A stretch of DNA of 64,000 nucleotides from Aquimarina agarilytica ZC1 (GCF_000255455.1 NZ_JH621254.1:1-64000), one strand, 5' to 3'. Positions 26,205 to 36,740 are shown, numbered from the stretch's first letter. The notes: generated by a model not told the origin, from the letters alone. Translations and numbers: made by a program.

Positions 26205-27314
26205 TTATTGATACTTATTCTTCCAATTTTTAAGATTCTTATACACAGCAGATGTAATTCTGGTTGCCGAATTACCAAATTTTGAACCATTGGTATGTAT
26301 ACCAACTACATAGCGTTTTCCATTTTTATATTTCCAAACAGGAGAGCCACTTTGTCCTCCAGCAGTATCAATATTATATACTAACGTGCGTGCCGTGACT
26401 AATTTAATTTTTCTGCAATGCCACCATTGTGTACCGCTAGGTTTGTCGCCAGGATAGCCCGATAAATTTACTTTTAGTCCTAATAATTTAAAAAAGCTGT
26501 ATTTAGCATAGCCAAAATAGCCTACTTTATTCCCCAATTTGCAGTTTTTTGGCAGAATGATAGCTCCGTAATCATTGATTCTTTTTTTCTTTTTGGTCCA
26601 ACCTTTTACCGAATGGAAATGACTTGTCTTACATGATCCATAAGGCTTACTGGAACCATTACGTCCTGGGATCACTTCAATACTTTTAGCCCAGCCCCCA
26701 TGTTTGTGCATATATACAACATGCCCTGCAGTAATTACTGTTCGTGGACCTATTAAAAAACCGGTACCAATCCAATTTGTACCATCTTTAGCTTTGATTT
26801 TTAATGAGCATATAGCGCGCCATGGATACTTTTTTGTTGCGTTAATTTTTTTGCGATCATCTTTACCTATCACTACCTCTTGCATCATTCTCTGACCACT
26901 TTCGGTTCGCATTAAGGTTTCTAAATCGGCACCATCATAACTGGCATAATAGGCACTTAAAGCATTTTCTTCTGCACTAGTTTCAGTAAAACTTTCTTCT
27001 TGGTCAACAATCGAATAATCATAGCCACTCACCTGCTCTAAAGTTTCTTGACTACTATTATTTTCATAAGCTTCATTTTCTTCTGCACTAGTTTCTCCTC
27101 CTTCAAATGGATCTTCAACATCTAAATCCTCTTCTAATGTGGTTTCTTCTGTGCTTGTCACTTCCTCATAATCTGATGCATTTAGGCGTTCTTCCAGATC
27201 CTCTTCTGCTTCGTCATGAGTTACTCTTTTAGTTGATACTGCTCCTTCAAATGATTCTTCTAATACATTTTCATCATACATAGTATCAGATTCATATACT
27301 CCATTATTTTTCAT
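26205..27314 (-). CDS. Trypsin-like (S1) serine protease with acidic N-terminal region
   Basis: A 369-residue protease. The C-terminal half has the S1 chymotrypsin-fold triad: His198 (TAGHVV), Asp248 (INDYGAI) and Ser322 (GGQSGSPVW). The GxSGSPV form resembles bacterial glutamyl endopeptidases and V8-type enzymes. Residues 1-150 are strongly acidic and low complexity, with ETSAEEN repeated at 74-80 and 111-117. They may form a pro-region that shields the very basic catalytic part. No signal peptide or T9SS domain is visible, so export, if any, is by an unusual route. Cleavage specificity is not decidable. Confidence 0.85.
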   Translation of the reverse strand: MKNNGVYESDTMYDENVLEESFEGAVSTKRVTHDEAEEDLEERLNASDYEEVTSTEETTLEEDLDVEDPFEGGETSAEENEAYENNSSQETLEQVSGYDYSIVDQEESFTETSAEENALSAYYASYDGADLETLMRTESGQRMMQEVVIGKDDRKKINATKKYPWRAICSLKIKAKDGTNWIGTGFLIGPRTVITAGHVVYMHKHGGWAKSIEVIPGRNGSSKPYGSCKTSHFHSVKGWTKKKKRINDYGAIILPKNCKLGNKVGYFGYAKYSFFKLLGLKVNLSGYPGDKPSGTQWWHCRKIKLVTARTLVYNIDTAGGQSGSPVWKYKNGKRYVVGIHTNGSKFGNSATRITSAVYKNLKNWKNKYQ

Positions 27315-27669
27315 AATTCAAAATTTTATGTGAATACCCTATTAATTCTCTATCAATTATAATTTGATATTCCAAAATTAGACTCTAAGTATATTATTAT
27401 AAGAAGGTTAAATACTAATTGTAAGAAGTTAAAATCCTGTTTTTATAAAGATGAAATTTTGTAAACTATAGGGAGAAAACACCTATTGAGAAGAAGTGTA
27501 TATAAGTGACTTCAACTACTTTAACCTTATAATGGTTTAAGTAGTTAAAATGAATAGGAATTATTTTATATTCAAATTTATTATTGTTCGATTAAATTTT
27601 ATTTATATATAACTTAAGTTCATGTTTGTTGATACAAAGTGATCCTGAACCTTTATCAGACACTACTAA
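27315..27669. other. 355-bp spacer with one imperfect hairpin
   Basis: No gene. An imperfect hairpin (12 of 13 pairs) lies at 27514-27526 and 27534-27546, AACTACTTTAACC against GGTTTAAGTAGTT. It follows the amidohydrolase gene on the minus strand and may be a 3' structure, though no T-run follows. The promoter of the protease gene should lie in the last 80 bases near 27315. Confidence 0.35.
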
Positions 27670-29256
27670 TCAAATTTTAATTATTTTTTTTAATGCCAAT
27701 ATTTGATTGTTGACATCACTAAAAGAAATCATATAAATATTAGGTGATAAATCATTTAAGTAAACAGTTTTGTCGTTATTAAAAGAAATAGTTTTTATAA
27801 TTTTCCCTTGTAAATTATGGATATGTATTTTGGTAATAGATTTCAAACGTGTGTAAATAGTTAACTCATTTTTTATAGGGTTATTAATAAATAAAAGCTT
27901 TTCAAGTTCATTATTTGCTGTATTTAAAGTAGTATCTATGAGTTCTATATCCTGAAAAGAATCAAAAAAACTACAGTTATTTATACTATAAGTAATTCTG
28001 TAACTTCCAGTATCGGAGTTTTCTAAATCAATCTCACCAGTTGAAATATTTATAGCTAAACCCGCTGAACTAGAAAATTCTCCCCCGCTGATACCTTCAA
28101 TATTGGGTATAGGATTGGCATCTGAAATAGTGTATTCATTAGCATTATAATTAAAACTAGTAAAATCATTATAATGTGTATTCATATAATCTAAAGTTAC
28201 GCTAGCAAAGTCTTTTGCAAAAGGAACCAAGGTTTGAGGTCTATTATCAAAAAAACGACCATCATAAGTTCCTAAATCCCTTACTCTTCGGTTCACCTCT
28301 ATCATAATACCATCAATAGTTCCAGCCCCACCTGTTGTACCTCCATTGCCGTCATCAACCGTTATATTGGCAGATCCGTGTCTTAAATTATTATAAAAAT
28401 CACCATCAAAATAAGCATTATTAAAAGGTCTAGTATCATTACAACTCGAACTTGTTTCGAAAACATAATTACTAGGTAAGGCTCTATAACCTACATTTGA
28501 ACCGCAATTTGCATTCACGTTATTATTATAAAAACTTGCTGTAATATTTTTTAGCTTGGCTCCAAAACTATTATTTCCTCTAATTAAATCTTCATGAGAT
28601 ATATTGGTCAAATTAGTAGCTACTAAATTTTTTATAGATGAATTATTTATAATTGAACTACTGTTTAAATTCGAATTATTGAGTTCGCTACTTGAAATGT
28701 TGTAACCTAGCTCTACCCTAGGTATAGAATGACTTTGTCCATGTAAGTCAATATATAAACCCTTACCCCAATTTGTTTCAACATCAGTACTGGCTGTATC
28801 AATAAAATCATGAAAAGCATCCCAATAAAATTTAGCATCTGTATCATTACAGGTCGCTTCAACCGAAGCGCGATTAGGATCTAATTTTGATCGGTGTAAA
28901 CGATTTATAATAATATGAGCATAACAACCTGTTTGTGTAAAAATCTCTTTTTGAATTTCACGTATTAAAATTTCGGTATTATCATCTCTTTCATTTATGC
29001 CACAAGTTCTGTCTGGTAAATCGGCATCATTATCCGAATAAAAAATTTCTCCTATAGTTTCCCCAGATAATAAAACACCACCGTGCGGAGCCGATATTAT
29101 TATTGGTAAATTACCAGGGATATATTCTATATAATTATTTCCACTAGTATCATAAACGGGAACACCAGGAGTCATGGATTTTAAACTAAATGAAATAAAG
29201 AATAACACCAAACAAATATATCGACGGAGATCATATATAAAATAAAAATGAAGCAT
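27670..29256 (-). CDS. N-formylglutamate amidohydrolase-like T9SS protein
   Basis: A 528-residue exported protein. A hydrophobic N-terminus precedes a domain resembling N-formylglutamate amidohydrolases (PIIISAPHGG near 52-61, NINERDD..TEIL-type segment near 89-101, and YIDLHGQSH near 167-175, with Asp/His clusters that would bind metal). The C-terminal ~80 residues form a T9SS type A sorting domain (NPIKNELTIYTRLKSITKIHI, then ALKKIIKI), so it should be secreted or surface-anchored. The middle is rich in Asn and Ser. The real substrate is unknown; amidase activity is inferred. An earlier start is not available. Confidence 0.75.
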   Translation of the reverse strand: MLHFYFIYDLRRYICLVLFFISFSLKSMTPGVPVYDTSGNNYIEYIPGNLPIIISAPHGGVLLSGETIGEIFYSDNDADLPDRTCGINERDDNTEILIREIQKEIFTQTGCYAHIIINRLHRSKLDPNRASVEATCNDTDAKFYWDAFHDFIDTASTDVETNWGKGLYIDLHGQSHSIPRVELGYNISSSELNNSNLNSSSIINNSSIKNLVATNLTNISHEDLIRGNNSFGAKLKNITASFYNNNVNANCGSNVGYRALPSNYVFETSSSCNDTRPFNNAYFDGDFYNNLRHGSANITVDDGNGGTTGGAGTIDGIMIEVNRRVRDLGTYDGRFFDNRPQTLVPFAKDFASVTLDYMNTHYNDFTSFNYNANEYTISDANPIPNIEGISGGEFSSSAGLAINISTGEIDLENSDTGSYRITYSINNCSFFDSFQDIELIDTTLNTANNELEKLLFINNPIKNELTIYTRLKSITKIHIHNLQGKIIKTISFNNDKTVYLNDLSPNIYMISFSDVNNQILALKKIIKI

Positions 29257-29595
29257 AACTATAGTGCGTTAGTTTTAATTAGTTTGAACTCAAATTCTAT
29301 AAGAAAGTCTATTTCTTATCAAAACCTCTACAAAACCAAATGCTTCTCTATACTTTTTTATTTACCTATAGAGTGCTATGTTAACATTAAGAAAGTACAT
29401 GTTAAAGCATTTCAATACTCTCTTAATGCAGTTCTGTTATAGAATTTTGGTTAAAGATAATTGTTTCACCGTTTTAAAGTGCTTTATTTTATGTTAATAT
29501 ATTGAATTTCAGATATTTATAATTTCAATTAACCCATAAAAAAACCACTTAAAAACTAATTTAAGTGGTTTGTTATATGTGAAAAGTATTTTAAA
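29257..29595. terminator. Spacer containing the cysteine synthase terminator
   Basis: A 339-bp spacer. An inverted repeat at 29542-29553 and 29560-29571 (12 bp, AAACCACTTAAA) has a 6-base loop and A/T-runs that give a T-run on the minus strand. It lies 25 bases after the cysteine synthase-like stop, so it is a probable terminator of that gene. The remainder is featureless; a 64-codon plus-strand ORF there looks like chance. Confidence 0.7.
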
Positions 29596-30636
29596 TTATC
29601 TTACAAATTGTATTTCAGTAGTATTTCCTTCTCTTACACTATCAAAGAATCCTTGTTTGTTCATCCAATCATCACTAAATACTTTACTCAAGTATCTTGA
29701 TCCGTGATCTGGTAAAATGATTACTACATTACTATTAGCGTCAAACAAACCATGAGCGGCAAATTGTTTTACGCCTTGTATGGCTGCACCACTTGTGTAG
29801 CCTAAAAACATCCCTTCTTTAAGAGCTAATTCTCTAGCAGTATGCGCACTATCTTCGTCAGTTACTTTTTCAAAAGTATCAATAATGTCGAAATCGGTTG
29901 CAGTTGGGATTAAGTTTTTTCCTAAACCTTCTATTCGGTAGGGATAAATTTCCTTATCATCAAACTCTCGAGTTTCATGATATTTTTTTAATACAGATCC
30001 AAAAGCATCTACACCTAATATTTTTATATTAGGGTTTTGTTCTTTTAAATAACGTGCCGTTCCCGAAATTGTTCCTCCGGTACCACTACAAGCTACTAAA
30101 TGTGTGATTTTTCCTTTTGTCTGATTCCATATTTCGGGTCCAGTAGATTTATAATGAGCGTCCATATTTAACTCATTAAAATATTGATTAATGTAAACAG
30201 ATCCTTTAATTTCAGAATGTAATCTTCGGGCTACTTGGTAATAGGAACGAGGATCATCGGCACTTACGTTTGCAGGACAAACATATACCTTTGCTCCCAT
30301 GTTTTTTAAGGTATCAATTTTATCTTTTGATGATTTTGAACTCACTGCCAAAACACATTCATAACCTTTAATAATACTTACCATAGCTAAACTGAAACCG
30401 GTGTTTCCACTGGTAGTTTCAATAATGGTATCCCCTGGTTTAAGAATTCCTTTTTTTTCAGCTTCTTCTATTATGTAAAGTGCAATTCTGTCTTTTGTAG
30501 AATGTCCCGGATTAAAAGCTTCTACTTTAGCATAAAAATTACCAGGTATTCCCTCTATGATCTTGTTTAATTTTACGAGAGGTGTATTCCCAATTAAATC
30601 AAGTACACTATTAAAAGCCTGTATATCGTCTTTCAT
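29596..30636 (-). CDS. PLP-dependent cysteine synthase/cystathionine beta-synthase-type enzyme
   Basis: A 346-residue fold-type II PLP enzyme. PLP-binding Lys48 lies in NPGHSTKDR. The substrate loop TTSGNTG is at 74-80, and the phosphate-binding GTGGTISG is near 187-194. It lacks the C-terminal CBS regulatory domains, so it is the short bacterial type that makes cysteine or cystathionine from serine or O-acetylserine. Flavobacterial genomes often carry this short form. It is co-directional with oligopeptidase B, with an 87-base gap. A weak TATCTTTA promoter-like element lies upstream near 30655. Confidence 0.88.
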   Translation of the reverse strand: MKDDIQAFNSVLDLIGNTPLVKLNKIIEGIPGNFYAKVEAFNPGHSTKDRIALYIIEEAEKKGILKPGDTIIETTSGNTGFSLAMVSIIKGYECVLAVSSKSSKDKIDTLKNMGAKVYVCPANVSADDPRSYYQVARRLHSEIKGSVYINQYFNELNMDAHYKSTGPEIWNQTKGKITHLVACSGTGGTISGTARYLKEQNPNIKILGVDAFGSVLKKYHETREFDDKEIYPYRIEGLGKNLIPTATDFDIIDTFEKVTDEDSAHTARELALKEGMFLGYTSGAAIQGVKQFAAHGLFDANSNVVIILPDHGSRYLSKVFSDDWMNKQGFFDSVREGNTTEIQFVR

Positions 30637-30723
30637 AAAATTGTTTTGTTACCTAAAGATAGGATAAAATGTTTAATTATCCATTTCTTTGCAGGCGATG
30701 CAAATCTACGGATTTTTTAATTA

Positions 30724-32784
30724 TTACTTTGTAATTCCTTCTAAATCGAATAAAAAAGCATATTCTTCAGCTAATTCTTTCAATGCTTCAAAACGACCAG
30801 AAGCGCCTCCATGCCCCGTTTCCATATTCGTATGTAAAAGTAATTTATTATCGTCCTGTTTTAATTCTCTCAATTTTGCTACCCATTTTGCTGGCTCCCA
30901 ATATTGTACTTGCGAGTCGTGTAAACCTGTAGTTACTAACATGTTTGGATAGGCTTGTTTGGTTACATTATCATAGGGAGAATAAGCTTTCATATAATGA
31001 TAATATTCAGCTTCATTTGGATTCCCCCATTCATCATATTCTCCTGTTGTTAAAGGGATAGTATCATCCAACATAGTGGTAACTACATCAACAAAAGGTA
31101 CAGCGGCAATTACTCCTTTATACAATTCTGGTTTCATATTTATAACAGCTCCTATTAATAAACCACCTGCTGAACCGCCCATGGCATACAAGTGTTGTGC
31201 ACTCGTATATCCTCGTTCTATTAAAAATTCGGAACAATTAATAAAATCGGTAAAGGTGTTTTTCTTTTTTAATAGCTTACCATTATCGTACCAAGATCGA
31301 CCTAAGTATTCGCTTCCTCTTACATGGGCTATAGCATAAATAAAACCACGGTCTAATAAACTTAAGCGTGTTGTTGAAAAGTAAGGGTCAATAGTATGTC
31401 CATACGACCCGTAGCCATATTGTAATAAGGGGTGCGAACCATCCATTTTAATTCCCTTTCGATATATTAATGATATAGGGATTTTGGTCCCATCATTTGC
31501 TGTAGCCCATACACGTTCAGAATCATAATTAGTTTTATCAAATTGGCCACCTAATACTTCTTGTTCTTTAAGAATTTTAAATGCTTGCGTGCGCATGTTA
31601 AATTCAATAACAGATGTGGGTGTTGTTAAAGAGTTATAACCGTATCGAAACCATTCTGTATCAAATTCAATATTTATGCTTGAATAGGCAGTATAAGTTT
31701 CATTATCAAATGGTAAATAGTAATCTACTGAACCATCCCAACGCATAATACGAATGTGATTTAATCCATTGGTACGTTCACTAAGCACCAAATAGTCTTT
31801 AAATACATCAATATCTTCAAGCAAGGTTTCCTCTCTATGCGGTATAATTGTTTCCCAATATTTCTTTTCGGTAGCCCCTTCCCTAGCCTTCATTAGCTTA
31901 AAGTTGGTGGAATTATCGGCATTCGTTAAAATATAAAAATGCCCATCATAATGTGCCATTCCATATTCTAATCCACGAATTCGTTCTTGAAAAATGATAA
32001 AATCCTCAAAAGGTGTATTCGCATCTACATAACGATATTCTGAAGTTAACGTCGCACTCGATCCTATATATATATATCGTTTAGATTTAGTTTTATAAAC
32101 AAATACATCAAAAGTATCATCTTTTTCTTCATAAACATCTACATCTTTAGTCACAGATGTTCCTAATGAGTGTCTACAAATTTTATAAGATCGTAAAGTT
32201 TCAGGATCTTTTAACGTGTAAAATAAGGTCTTATTATCATTTGCCCAAGTAACACTACCGGTAGTATTCTCAATAGTTTCCTCAAAATAGGCTCCCGTTA
32301 TTAAATTTTTGATTTTAATAATATATTGCCTTCTGCTCACAGTATCAACTCCAAAAGCCATCATAGTATTGTCCGGACTTATCGATAAGCCTCTTGCTTT
32401 ATAATACTCATGTGGTTCAGCTTCAACGTTACAATCTAATAAAACTTCTTCAGGAGCATCTAAAGTTTCCTTTTTACGTGTATAAATGGGATAACCTTTC
32501 CCTTTTTCATACCTAGTAATGTACCAATAACCATTATGTTTATAGGGAACAGAGCTTTCATCTTCTTTTATTCGAGCTTTCATTTCTTCAAATAAAGACT
32601 TCTGAAAATCTTCGGTATGACGCATATTTTCTTTAAAATAAGCGTTTTCCGTCTCCAAATAATCTATTACCTCTTTGTCCTCACGTTGGTTTAACCAAAA
32701 GTAGGAGTCAATTCGGGGATCATTATGTACGTTAAGTTCCTTGTTTACAATTTTTGCCTTAGGTAGGCTTACTGTAGTTTTCAA
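30724..32784 (-). CDS. ptrB: Oligopeptidase B (S9 prolyl oligopeptidase family)
   Basis: A 686-residue peptidase of the S9A type. The N-terminal beta-propeller (about 60-400) precedes the alpha/beta-hydrolase region, with the nucleophile motif GGSAGG (about 527-532), a Glu/Asp-rich D..IPLTTGEYDEWGNP loop and the His in ETGHGGASGRFE near the end. The sequence follows the oligopeptidase B branch (GYGSYG and YAIAHVRGSEYLGRSW), which cleaves after basic residues in small peptides. No signal peptide is evident, so it is cytoplasmic. It precedes the cysteine synthase gene. Confidence 0.92.
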   Translation of the reverse strand: MKTTVSLPKAKIVNKELNVHNDPRIDSYFWLNQREDKEVIDYLETENAYFKENMRHTEDFQKSLFEEMKARIKEDESSVPYKHNGYWYITRYEKGKGYPIYTRKKETLDAPEEVLLDCNVEAEPHEYYKARGLSISPDNTMMAFGVDTVSRRQYIIKIKNLITGAYFEETIENTTGSVTWANDNKTLFYTLKDPETLRSYKICRHSLGTSVTKDVDVYEEKDDTFDVFVYKTKSKRYIYIGSSATLTSEYRYVDANTPFEDFIIFQERIRGLEYGMAHYDGHFYILTNADNSTNFKLMKAREGATEKKYWETIIPHREETLLEDIDVFKDYLVLSERTNGLNHIRIMRWDGSVDYYLPFDNETYTAYSSINIEFDTEWFRYGYNSLTTPTSVIEFNMRTQAFKILKEQEVLGGQFDKTNYDSERVWATANDGTKIPISLIYRKGIKMDGSHPLLQYGYGSYGHTIDPYFSTTRLSLLDRGFIYAIAHVRGSEYLGRSWYDNGKLLKKKNTFTDFINCSEFLIERGYTSAQHLYAMGGSAGGLLIGAVINMKPELYKGVIAAVPFVDVVTTMLDDTIPLTTGEYDEWGNPNEAEYYHYMKAYSPYDNVTKQAYPNMLVTTGLHDSQVQYWEPAKWVAKLRELKQDDNKLLLHTNMETGHGGASGRFEALKELAEEYAFLFDLEGITK

Positions 32785-33031
32785 TAGAAAGTGTGTCTTT
32801 TTTAATAACCCACAATTTATTCAAACTCTAAAAAACTGACTACAAAAAACGAATTTATATTTCAACATTTTTTTACTTTTGATGGTTGATAAGTTTCTGT
32901 GATCAATTTGTTAGCTTTTACATTTAAAAGTTTATGCTTGATATATTTAATGGTATTTATCACTAATAAATGAACTATTATTAAAAAAAGCCCCTAAAAG
33001 CTTTCTATTTTACGAATTAAAAAAGAAGATT

Positions 33032-33355
33032 ATGTTTGGAGATATGATGGGTATGATGAATAAGTTAAAAGAATCGCAAGAAAAAGTAGCCCAAACTAAA
33101 GAGCGATTACACACTGTTTTAATTGATGAGCAAAGTTCTGATGGTTTGTTAAAAGTAACATTAACAGCTAATAGAACCATAAAAAGAATTGAAGTAGCTG
33201 ATGAATTAATGGAAGACAAAGAGCAATTAGAAGATTATTTAATTTTAACGCTAAATAAAGCCATAGCTAAAGCCACTAGTATTAATGAAGCGGAATTGGC
33301 CGCAGCCGCGAAAGATGGCCTTCCAAATATTCCGGGAATGGATAAATTTATGTAG
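33032..33355 (+). CDS. ybaB: YbaB/EbfC-family nucleoid-associated protein
   Basis: A 107-residue protein with the YbaB fold: an N-terminal helical, Met-rich segment ([18 protein letters not shown]) and central beta strands ending in the conserved [10 protein letters not shown] stretch. It forms dimers that bind and compact DNA. YbaB is often linked to dnaX/recR in other bacteria; here it is not. A long imperfect inverted repeat at 33363-33426 follows it. Confidence 0.92.
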   Translation: MFGDMMGMMNKLKESQEKVAQTKERLHTVLIDEQSSDGLLKVTLTANRTIKRIEVADELMEDKEQLEDYLILTLNKAIAKATSINEAELAAAAKDGLPNIPGMDKFM

Positions 33356-33362
33356 TGTTTTG

Positions 33363-33426
33363 AGGTTAAAGGCTAAGGGTTGAGGAACTAAATATACTTC
33401 TACATTTAACCTTTAGTCTTCAACCT
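33363..33426. repeat. Imperfect inverted repeat after ybaB
   Basis: Arms 33363-33383 (AGGTTAAAGGCTAAGGGTT) and about 33404-33426 are largely complementary. The arms could form a hairpin after the ybaB stop, or the copy could belong to a dispersed intergenic palindrome family. A T-run is absent. Confidence 0.5.
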
Positions 33427-33465
33427 AAATTCAGTATATTTAAACAATACATAAAAAAGTAAACA

Positions 33466-33585
33466 ATGAATAAAATTATACGAGCCCTTATTGCAGCTTA
33501 TGGGTCTAAAAAGCTGGGAGGCGGTTGTTTTTCCACGGTAATTATTTTTATTATTATTTATTGGTTATTAGGTAAGTTAGGTTAA
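33466..33585 (+). CDS. 39-residue single-helix membrane peptide
   Basis: A 39-residue ORF beginning at an ATG, with a basic N-terminus (NKIIRALIAAYGSKKLGGG) followed by a hydrophobic helix (FSTVIIFIIIYWLLG). It lies between ybaB and DUF1853 on the same strand. The membrane-peptide pattern is convincing, but the function is unknown. Confidence 0.6.
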   Translation: MNKIIRALIAAYGSKKLGGGCFSTVIIFIIIYWLLGKLG

Positions 33586-33647
33586 TTCAGATATAAATTC
33601 CAGCAACAACCAATCATATAGAAAACCTTTTTAAAGGCTATTGTCAT

Positions 33648-34427
33648 ATGCCTTTGTTATGGACTGATCAATTGAACAGCCTTATTCAATTTAGATCAAC
33701 AACATTTGATCAATTTCCACAAAAATTAACTACCATACCTAAAAACAAACGTTTAGGTAAACTAGCCGAATGTCTTTTTGCTGATTGGGTAAGTTGTACA
33801 CCCAATTTAAAAATATGTCTTGAAAATCACCAAATAATAGAAGACAAACGTACTATTGGTGAACTAGATGTAATTATAAAAAATAGCGTATCGGGGGACT
33901 ATTTCCATATTGAATTAGTAACAAAGTTTTATGTATACCAACCCGAATTTGATGTGGATACTATTGATGCTTGGATTGGCCCGAATAGGAATGATTCGTT
34001 AAAAAATAAAATAGAAAAATTACAACAAAAACAACTCCCCCTATTACATCATCCTATTACAGTTGATTATCTAAATACTTTAGGGCTTTCGCCAGAAGAA
34101 ATAAAGCAACGTGTTTGTTTTAAAGCTTGGCTATTTGTTCCGTTAGATTTTGATAAAACATTGAAGCTGTTTAATAATGAATGTATTGCAGGACACTATT
34201 TAACTTTTAATAAATTTCTGAGTTTACATACATCTAAAACCACTTACTTTTGTCCTCAAAAACAAGATTGGCTTCGTTTTCCTGAAACACAAAAAGAATG
34301 GTTTTTATTAGATGAAACTATTCCTCAAATTCAAGAATTTATGAAAGCTCAGCAAGCAATTATGGTATGGACTCAATATGAAGGACAATATAAACGTTAC
34401 ATTATTGTTCCTTATCAACAATTTTAG
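33648..34427 (+). CDS. DUF1853 family protein
   Basis: A 259-residue cytoplasmic protein resembling DUF1853. The signature RTIGELDVII (about 79-88) followed by FHIELVTKFYV (about 96-106) is typical. Some authors relate the family to restriction-endonuclease-like folds, but catalytic function is not proven. It lies 14 bases upstream of the class A PBP gene and is probably co-transcribed with it. Confidence 0.75.
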   Translation: MPLLWTDQLNSLIQFRSTTFDQFPQKLTTIPKNKRLGKLAECLFADWVSCTPNLKICLENHQIIEDKRTIGELDVIIKNSVSGDYFHIELVTKFYVYQPEFDVDTIDAWIGPNRNDSLKNKIEKLQQKQLPLLHHPITVDYLNTLGLSPEEIKQRVCFKAWLFVPLDFDKTLKLFNNECIAGHYLTFNKFLSLHTSKTTYFCPQKQDWLRFPETQKEWFLLDETIPQIQEFMKAQQAIMVWTQYEGQYKRYIIVPYQQF

Positions 34428-34441
34428 GAATATTTAATTTT

Positions 34442-36733
34442 ATGAATAAAAGAACGCTTAAAAAGCGCTTATATAAGTTTTTATTTAAACTTTTTGTGGT
34501 GGGTGCGGTTGCTTTATTGCTTCTTTTTGGAAGTATTTACTTAGGTTTTTGGGGAGTAATACCTTCTCAAAAGCAATTAACCGAAATACAACAAAGTAAA
34601 GCTACCGAAGTCATAAGTAGTGACCATAAATTATTAGGTAAATTTTACACTACCGATAGACAACCGATCACCTTTAAACAAATTCCAAAACATGTTATTA
34701 ATGCCTTAGTTGCCACCGAAGATGTACGTTTTTTTGAGCATCAGGGGGTGGATAATTTGAGTTTATTTCGCGTATTAATAAAATCAATTCTGTTACAAAA
34801 TAAATCTGCTGGTGGTGGTAGTACCTTATCACAGCAATTAGCAAAAAACATGTTTCCGCGTAAAAATTTTGGGAAATTTGGTATTGTAATTCATAAGATA
34901 AGAGAAATCATTATTTCAAATAGATTAGAAAAAGTATATTCCAAAGAGGAATTACTTACACATTACCTAAACACAGTCCCTTTTAGTGATAATACGTTCG
35001 GTATTGAAAGTGCTGCTAAAAAGTTTTTTAACAAGTCAACACATCAGTTAAGTATTGATGAAGGTGCTGTTCTGATCGGGATGCTAAAAACGAATTATTA
35101 TTATAACCCAAGGCTGTTCCCCAAAAAAAGTAAGAAAAGAAGGAATGTAGTACTTAATCAAATGAAAAAGTACGAATACCTAGATGAAACTACATGTAAA
35201 AAATTACAGCTGCTCCCTTTGGAACTAGATTATCAAACTTTTAGTCATAATACAGGTTTAGCGCCCTATTTTAGAGAACAAGTTAAAAGAGAACTGAAGC
35301 AATGGGTAAAAAAATACAATACGGAACATAAAACACAATTCAATTTATATAATAGTGGTCTAAAAATACATACCACAATTGATGCTGGTATGCAAGCATT
35401 GGCCGAAGAGGCCATGCAATCACATTTAGCAAAATTACAAGCTGATTTTGAACGATCCCACGGAAAAAATGCGCCATGGATAAAGAAAAATAATCTCATA
35501 AGTAGAGAATTAATTAAACTTGATGCTTACAAAAAATTAAAGGAAAAAGGGCTATCTGCAAAACAGATTATAAAAAAAATGAGTGAACCTCATGACATTG
35601 AATGGTTTACTTGGAAGGGTAAAAAAGTAGTCACTGCCTCTACCCTAGATAGCATTAGACACTATTATAAATTTTTAAATACTGGATTTGTTTCATTGGA
35701 ACCTACTACAGGTGCAATCAAAACATGGATTGGAGGTATTAATTTTGAACATTTTAAATATGATCATGTCAGTCAAAGTAAACGCCAAGTAGGTTCTACA
35801 TTTAAACCCATTGTTTATGCCGCTGCACTTGAACAAGGCTATTCGCCTTGTAGTTATATTTCAAATGCACCTATTACTTATGAAGATTTAGATAACTGGA
35901 CACCTAAAAATGCTTCTTCTGCAACCGATAGTTCTAAAGAATATGCTATTTGGTCTGCACTGAGTAATTCCTTAAACGTAATTAGTGTAAAATTATTAAA
36001 TTATGTTGGGATTGATACTGCTATTGATTTAGCTTATAAAATGGGTATTGAATCAGAACTTCCAAAAGTACCTTCATTAGCCTTAGGTACTGCGGAATTG
36101 AATGTTTTAGAACTAGCAAAAGCCTATACTACGTTGTCTAATAAAGGTAGTGCCACTACTCCTTATTATATATCTAAAATAGAAGATGCTTCAGGAAACA
36201 TATTAGAAACATTTGAACCGGCAACAAAATCCGAAAAGGCTTTTACAGAAAATACACGGCAACAACTTGTTGCTATGATGCAACGAGTTACAGATAGTGG
36301 TACGGCAAAACGATTACGTAGCACTTATAAACTTAAGAATGATATTGCAGCAAAAACAGGAACAACCCAAGATAATAAAGATGGTTGGTTTGTTGGAGTT
36401 ACTCCTAAGTTAGTTTCTGTTTGTTGGGTTGGAGCTGATCACCATAGCGTAGGCTTTACCAATACGCGAATTGGTCAAGGAGCCAATTCGGCATTACCCA
36501 TTTTTGCTAAGTGGTTTCAAATGTTAAATAAAGAGGCTAAATACAAAAAATATACAAATTCGCGATTCCGTATAGCACCTAAAAATAAGGCTGCATTAAA
36601 CTGTGTGGCATATAAAGACCCTAACTTTTTAAAAAAGCTATTTACAAAAAAAGATAAACTAAAACGTAAACGCTTTGATAGGCAACAAAAAAAGAAAGGT
36701 TTTTTAAACCGTCTTTTTGGTAAAAAGAGATAG
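34442..36733 (+). CDS. Class A penicillin-binding protein (bifunctional)
   Basis: A 763-residue peptidoglycan synthase with one N-terminal membrane anchor (about 15-36). The GT51 glycosyltransferase domain (about 60-235) has EDVRFFEHQGVD, and the STLSQQLAKN motif follows GGG. The transpeptidase domain shows SxxK (GSTFKPIV, near 458), SxN (SALSNSLN) and KTG (KTGTTQD). It polymerises and cross-links peptidoglycan in the periplasm. It ends with a strongly basic tail (FDRQQKKKGFLNRLFGKKR). The DUF1853 gene is 14 bases upstream. Confidence 0.93.
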   Translation: MNKRTLKKRLYKFLFKLFVVGAVALLLLFGSIYLGFWGVIPSQKQLTEIQQSKATEVISSDHKLLGKFYTTDRQPITFKQIPKHVINALVATEDVRFFEHQGVDNLSLFRVLIKSILLQNKSAGGGSTLSQQLAKNMFPRKNFGKFGIVIHKIREIIISNRLEKVYSKEELLTHYLNTVPFSDNTFGIESAAKKFFNKSTHQLSIDEGAVLIGMLKTNYYYNPRLFPKKSKKRRNVVLNQMKKYEYLDETTCKKLQLLPLELDYQTFSHNTGLAPYFREQVKRELKQWVKKYNTEHKTQFNLYNSGLKIHTTIDAGMQALAEEAMQSHLAKLQADFERSHGKNAPWIKKNNLISRELIKLDAYKKLKEKGLSAKQIIKKMSEPHDIEWFTWKGKKVVTASTLDSIRHYYKFLNTGFVSLEPTTGAIKTWIGGINFEHFKYDHVSQSKRQVGSTFKPIVYAAALEQGYSPCSYISNAPITYEDLDNWTPKNASSATDSSKEYAIWSALSNSLNVISVKLLNYVGIDTAIDLAYKMGIESELPKVPSLALGTAELNVLELAKAYTTLSNKGSATTPYYISKIEDASGNILETFEPATKSEKAFTENTRQQLVAMMQRVTDSGTAKRLRSTYKLKNDIAAKTGTTQDNKDGWFVGVTPKLVSVCWVGADHHSVGFTNTRIGQGANSALPIFAKWFQMLNKEAKYKKYTNSRFRIAPKNKAALNCVAYKDPNFLKKLFTKKDKLKRKRFDRQQKKKGFLNRLFGKKR

Positions 36734-36740
36734 TTTTATG

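Noticed and set aside
29248-29442. Plus-strand 64-codon ORF after the divergent amidohydrolase
   Set aside because: No motif, no clear ribosome site, unusual composition and partial overlap with the start of the amidohydrolase gene. Probably chance.
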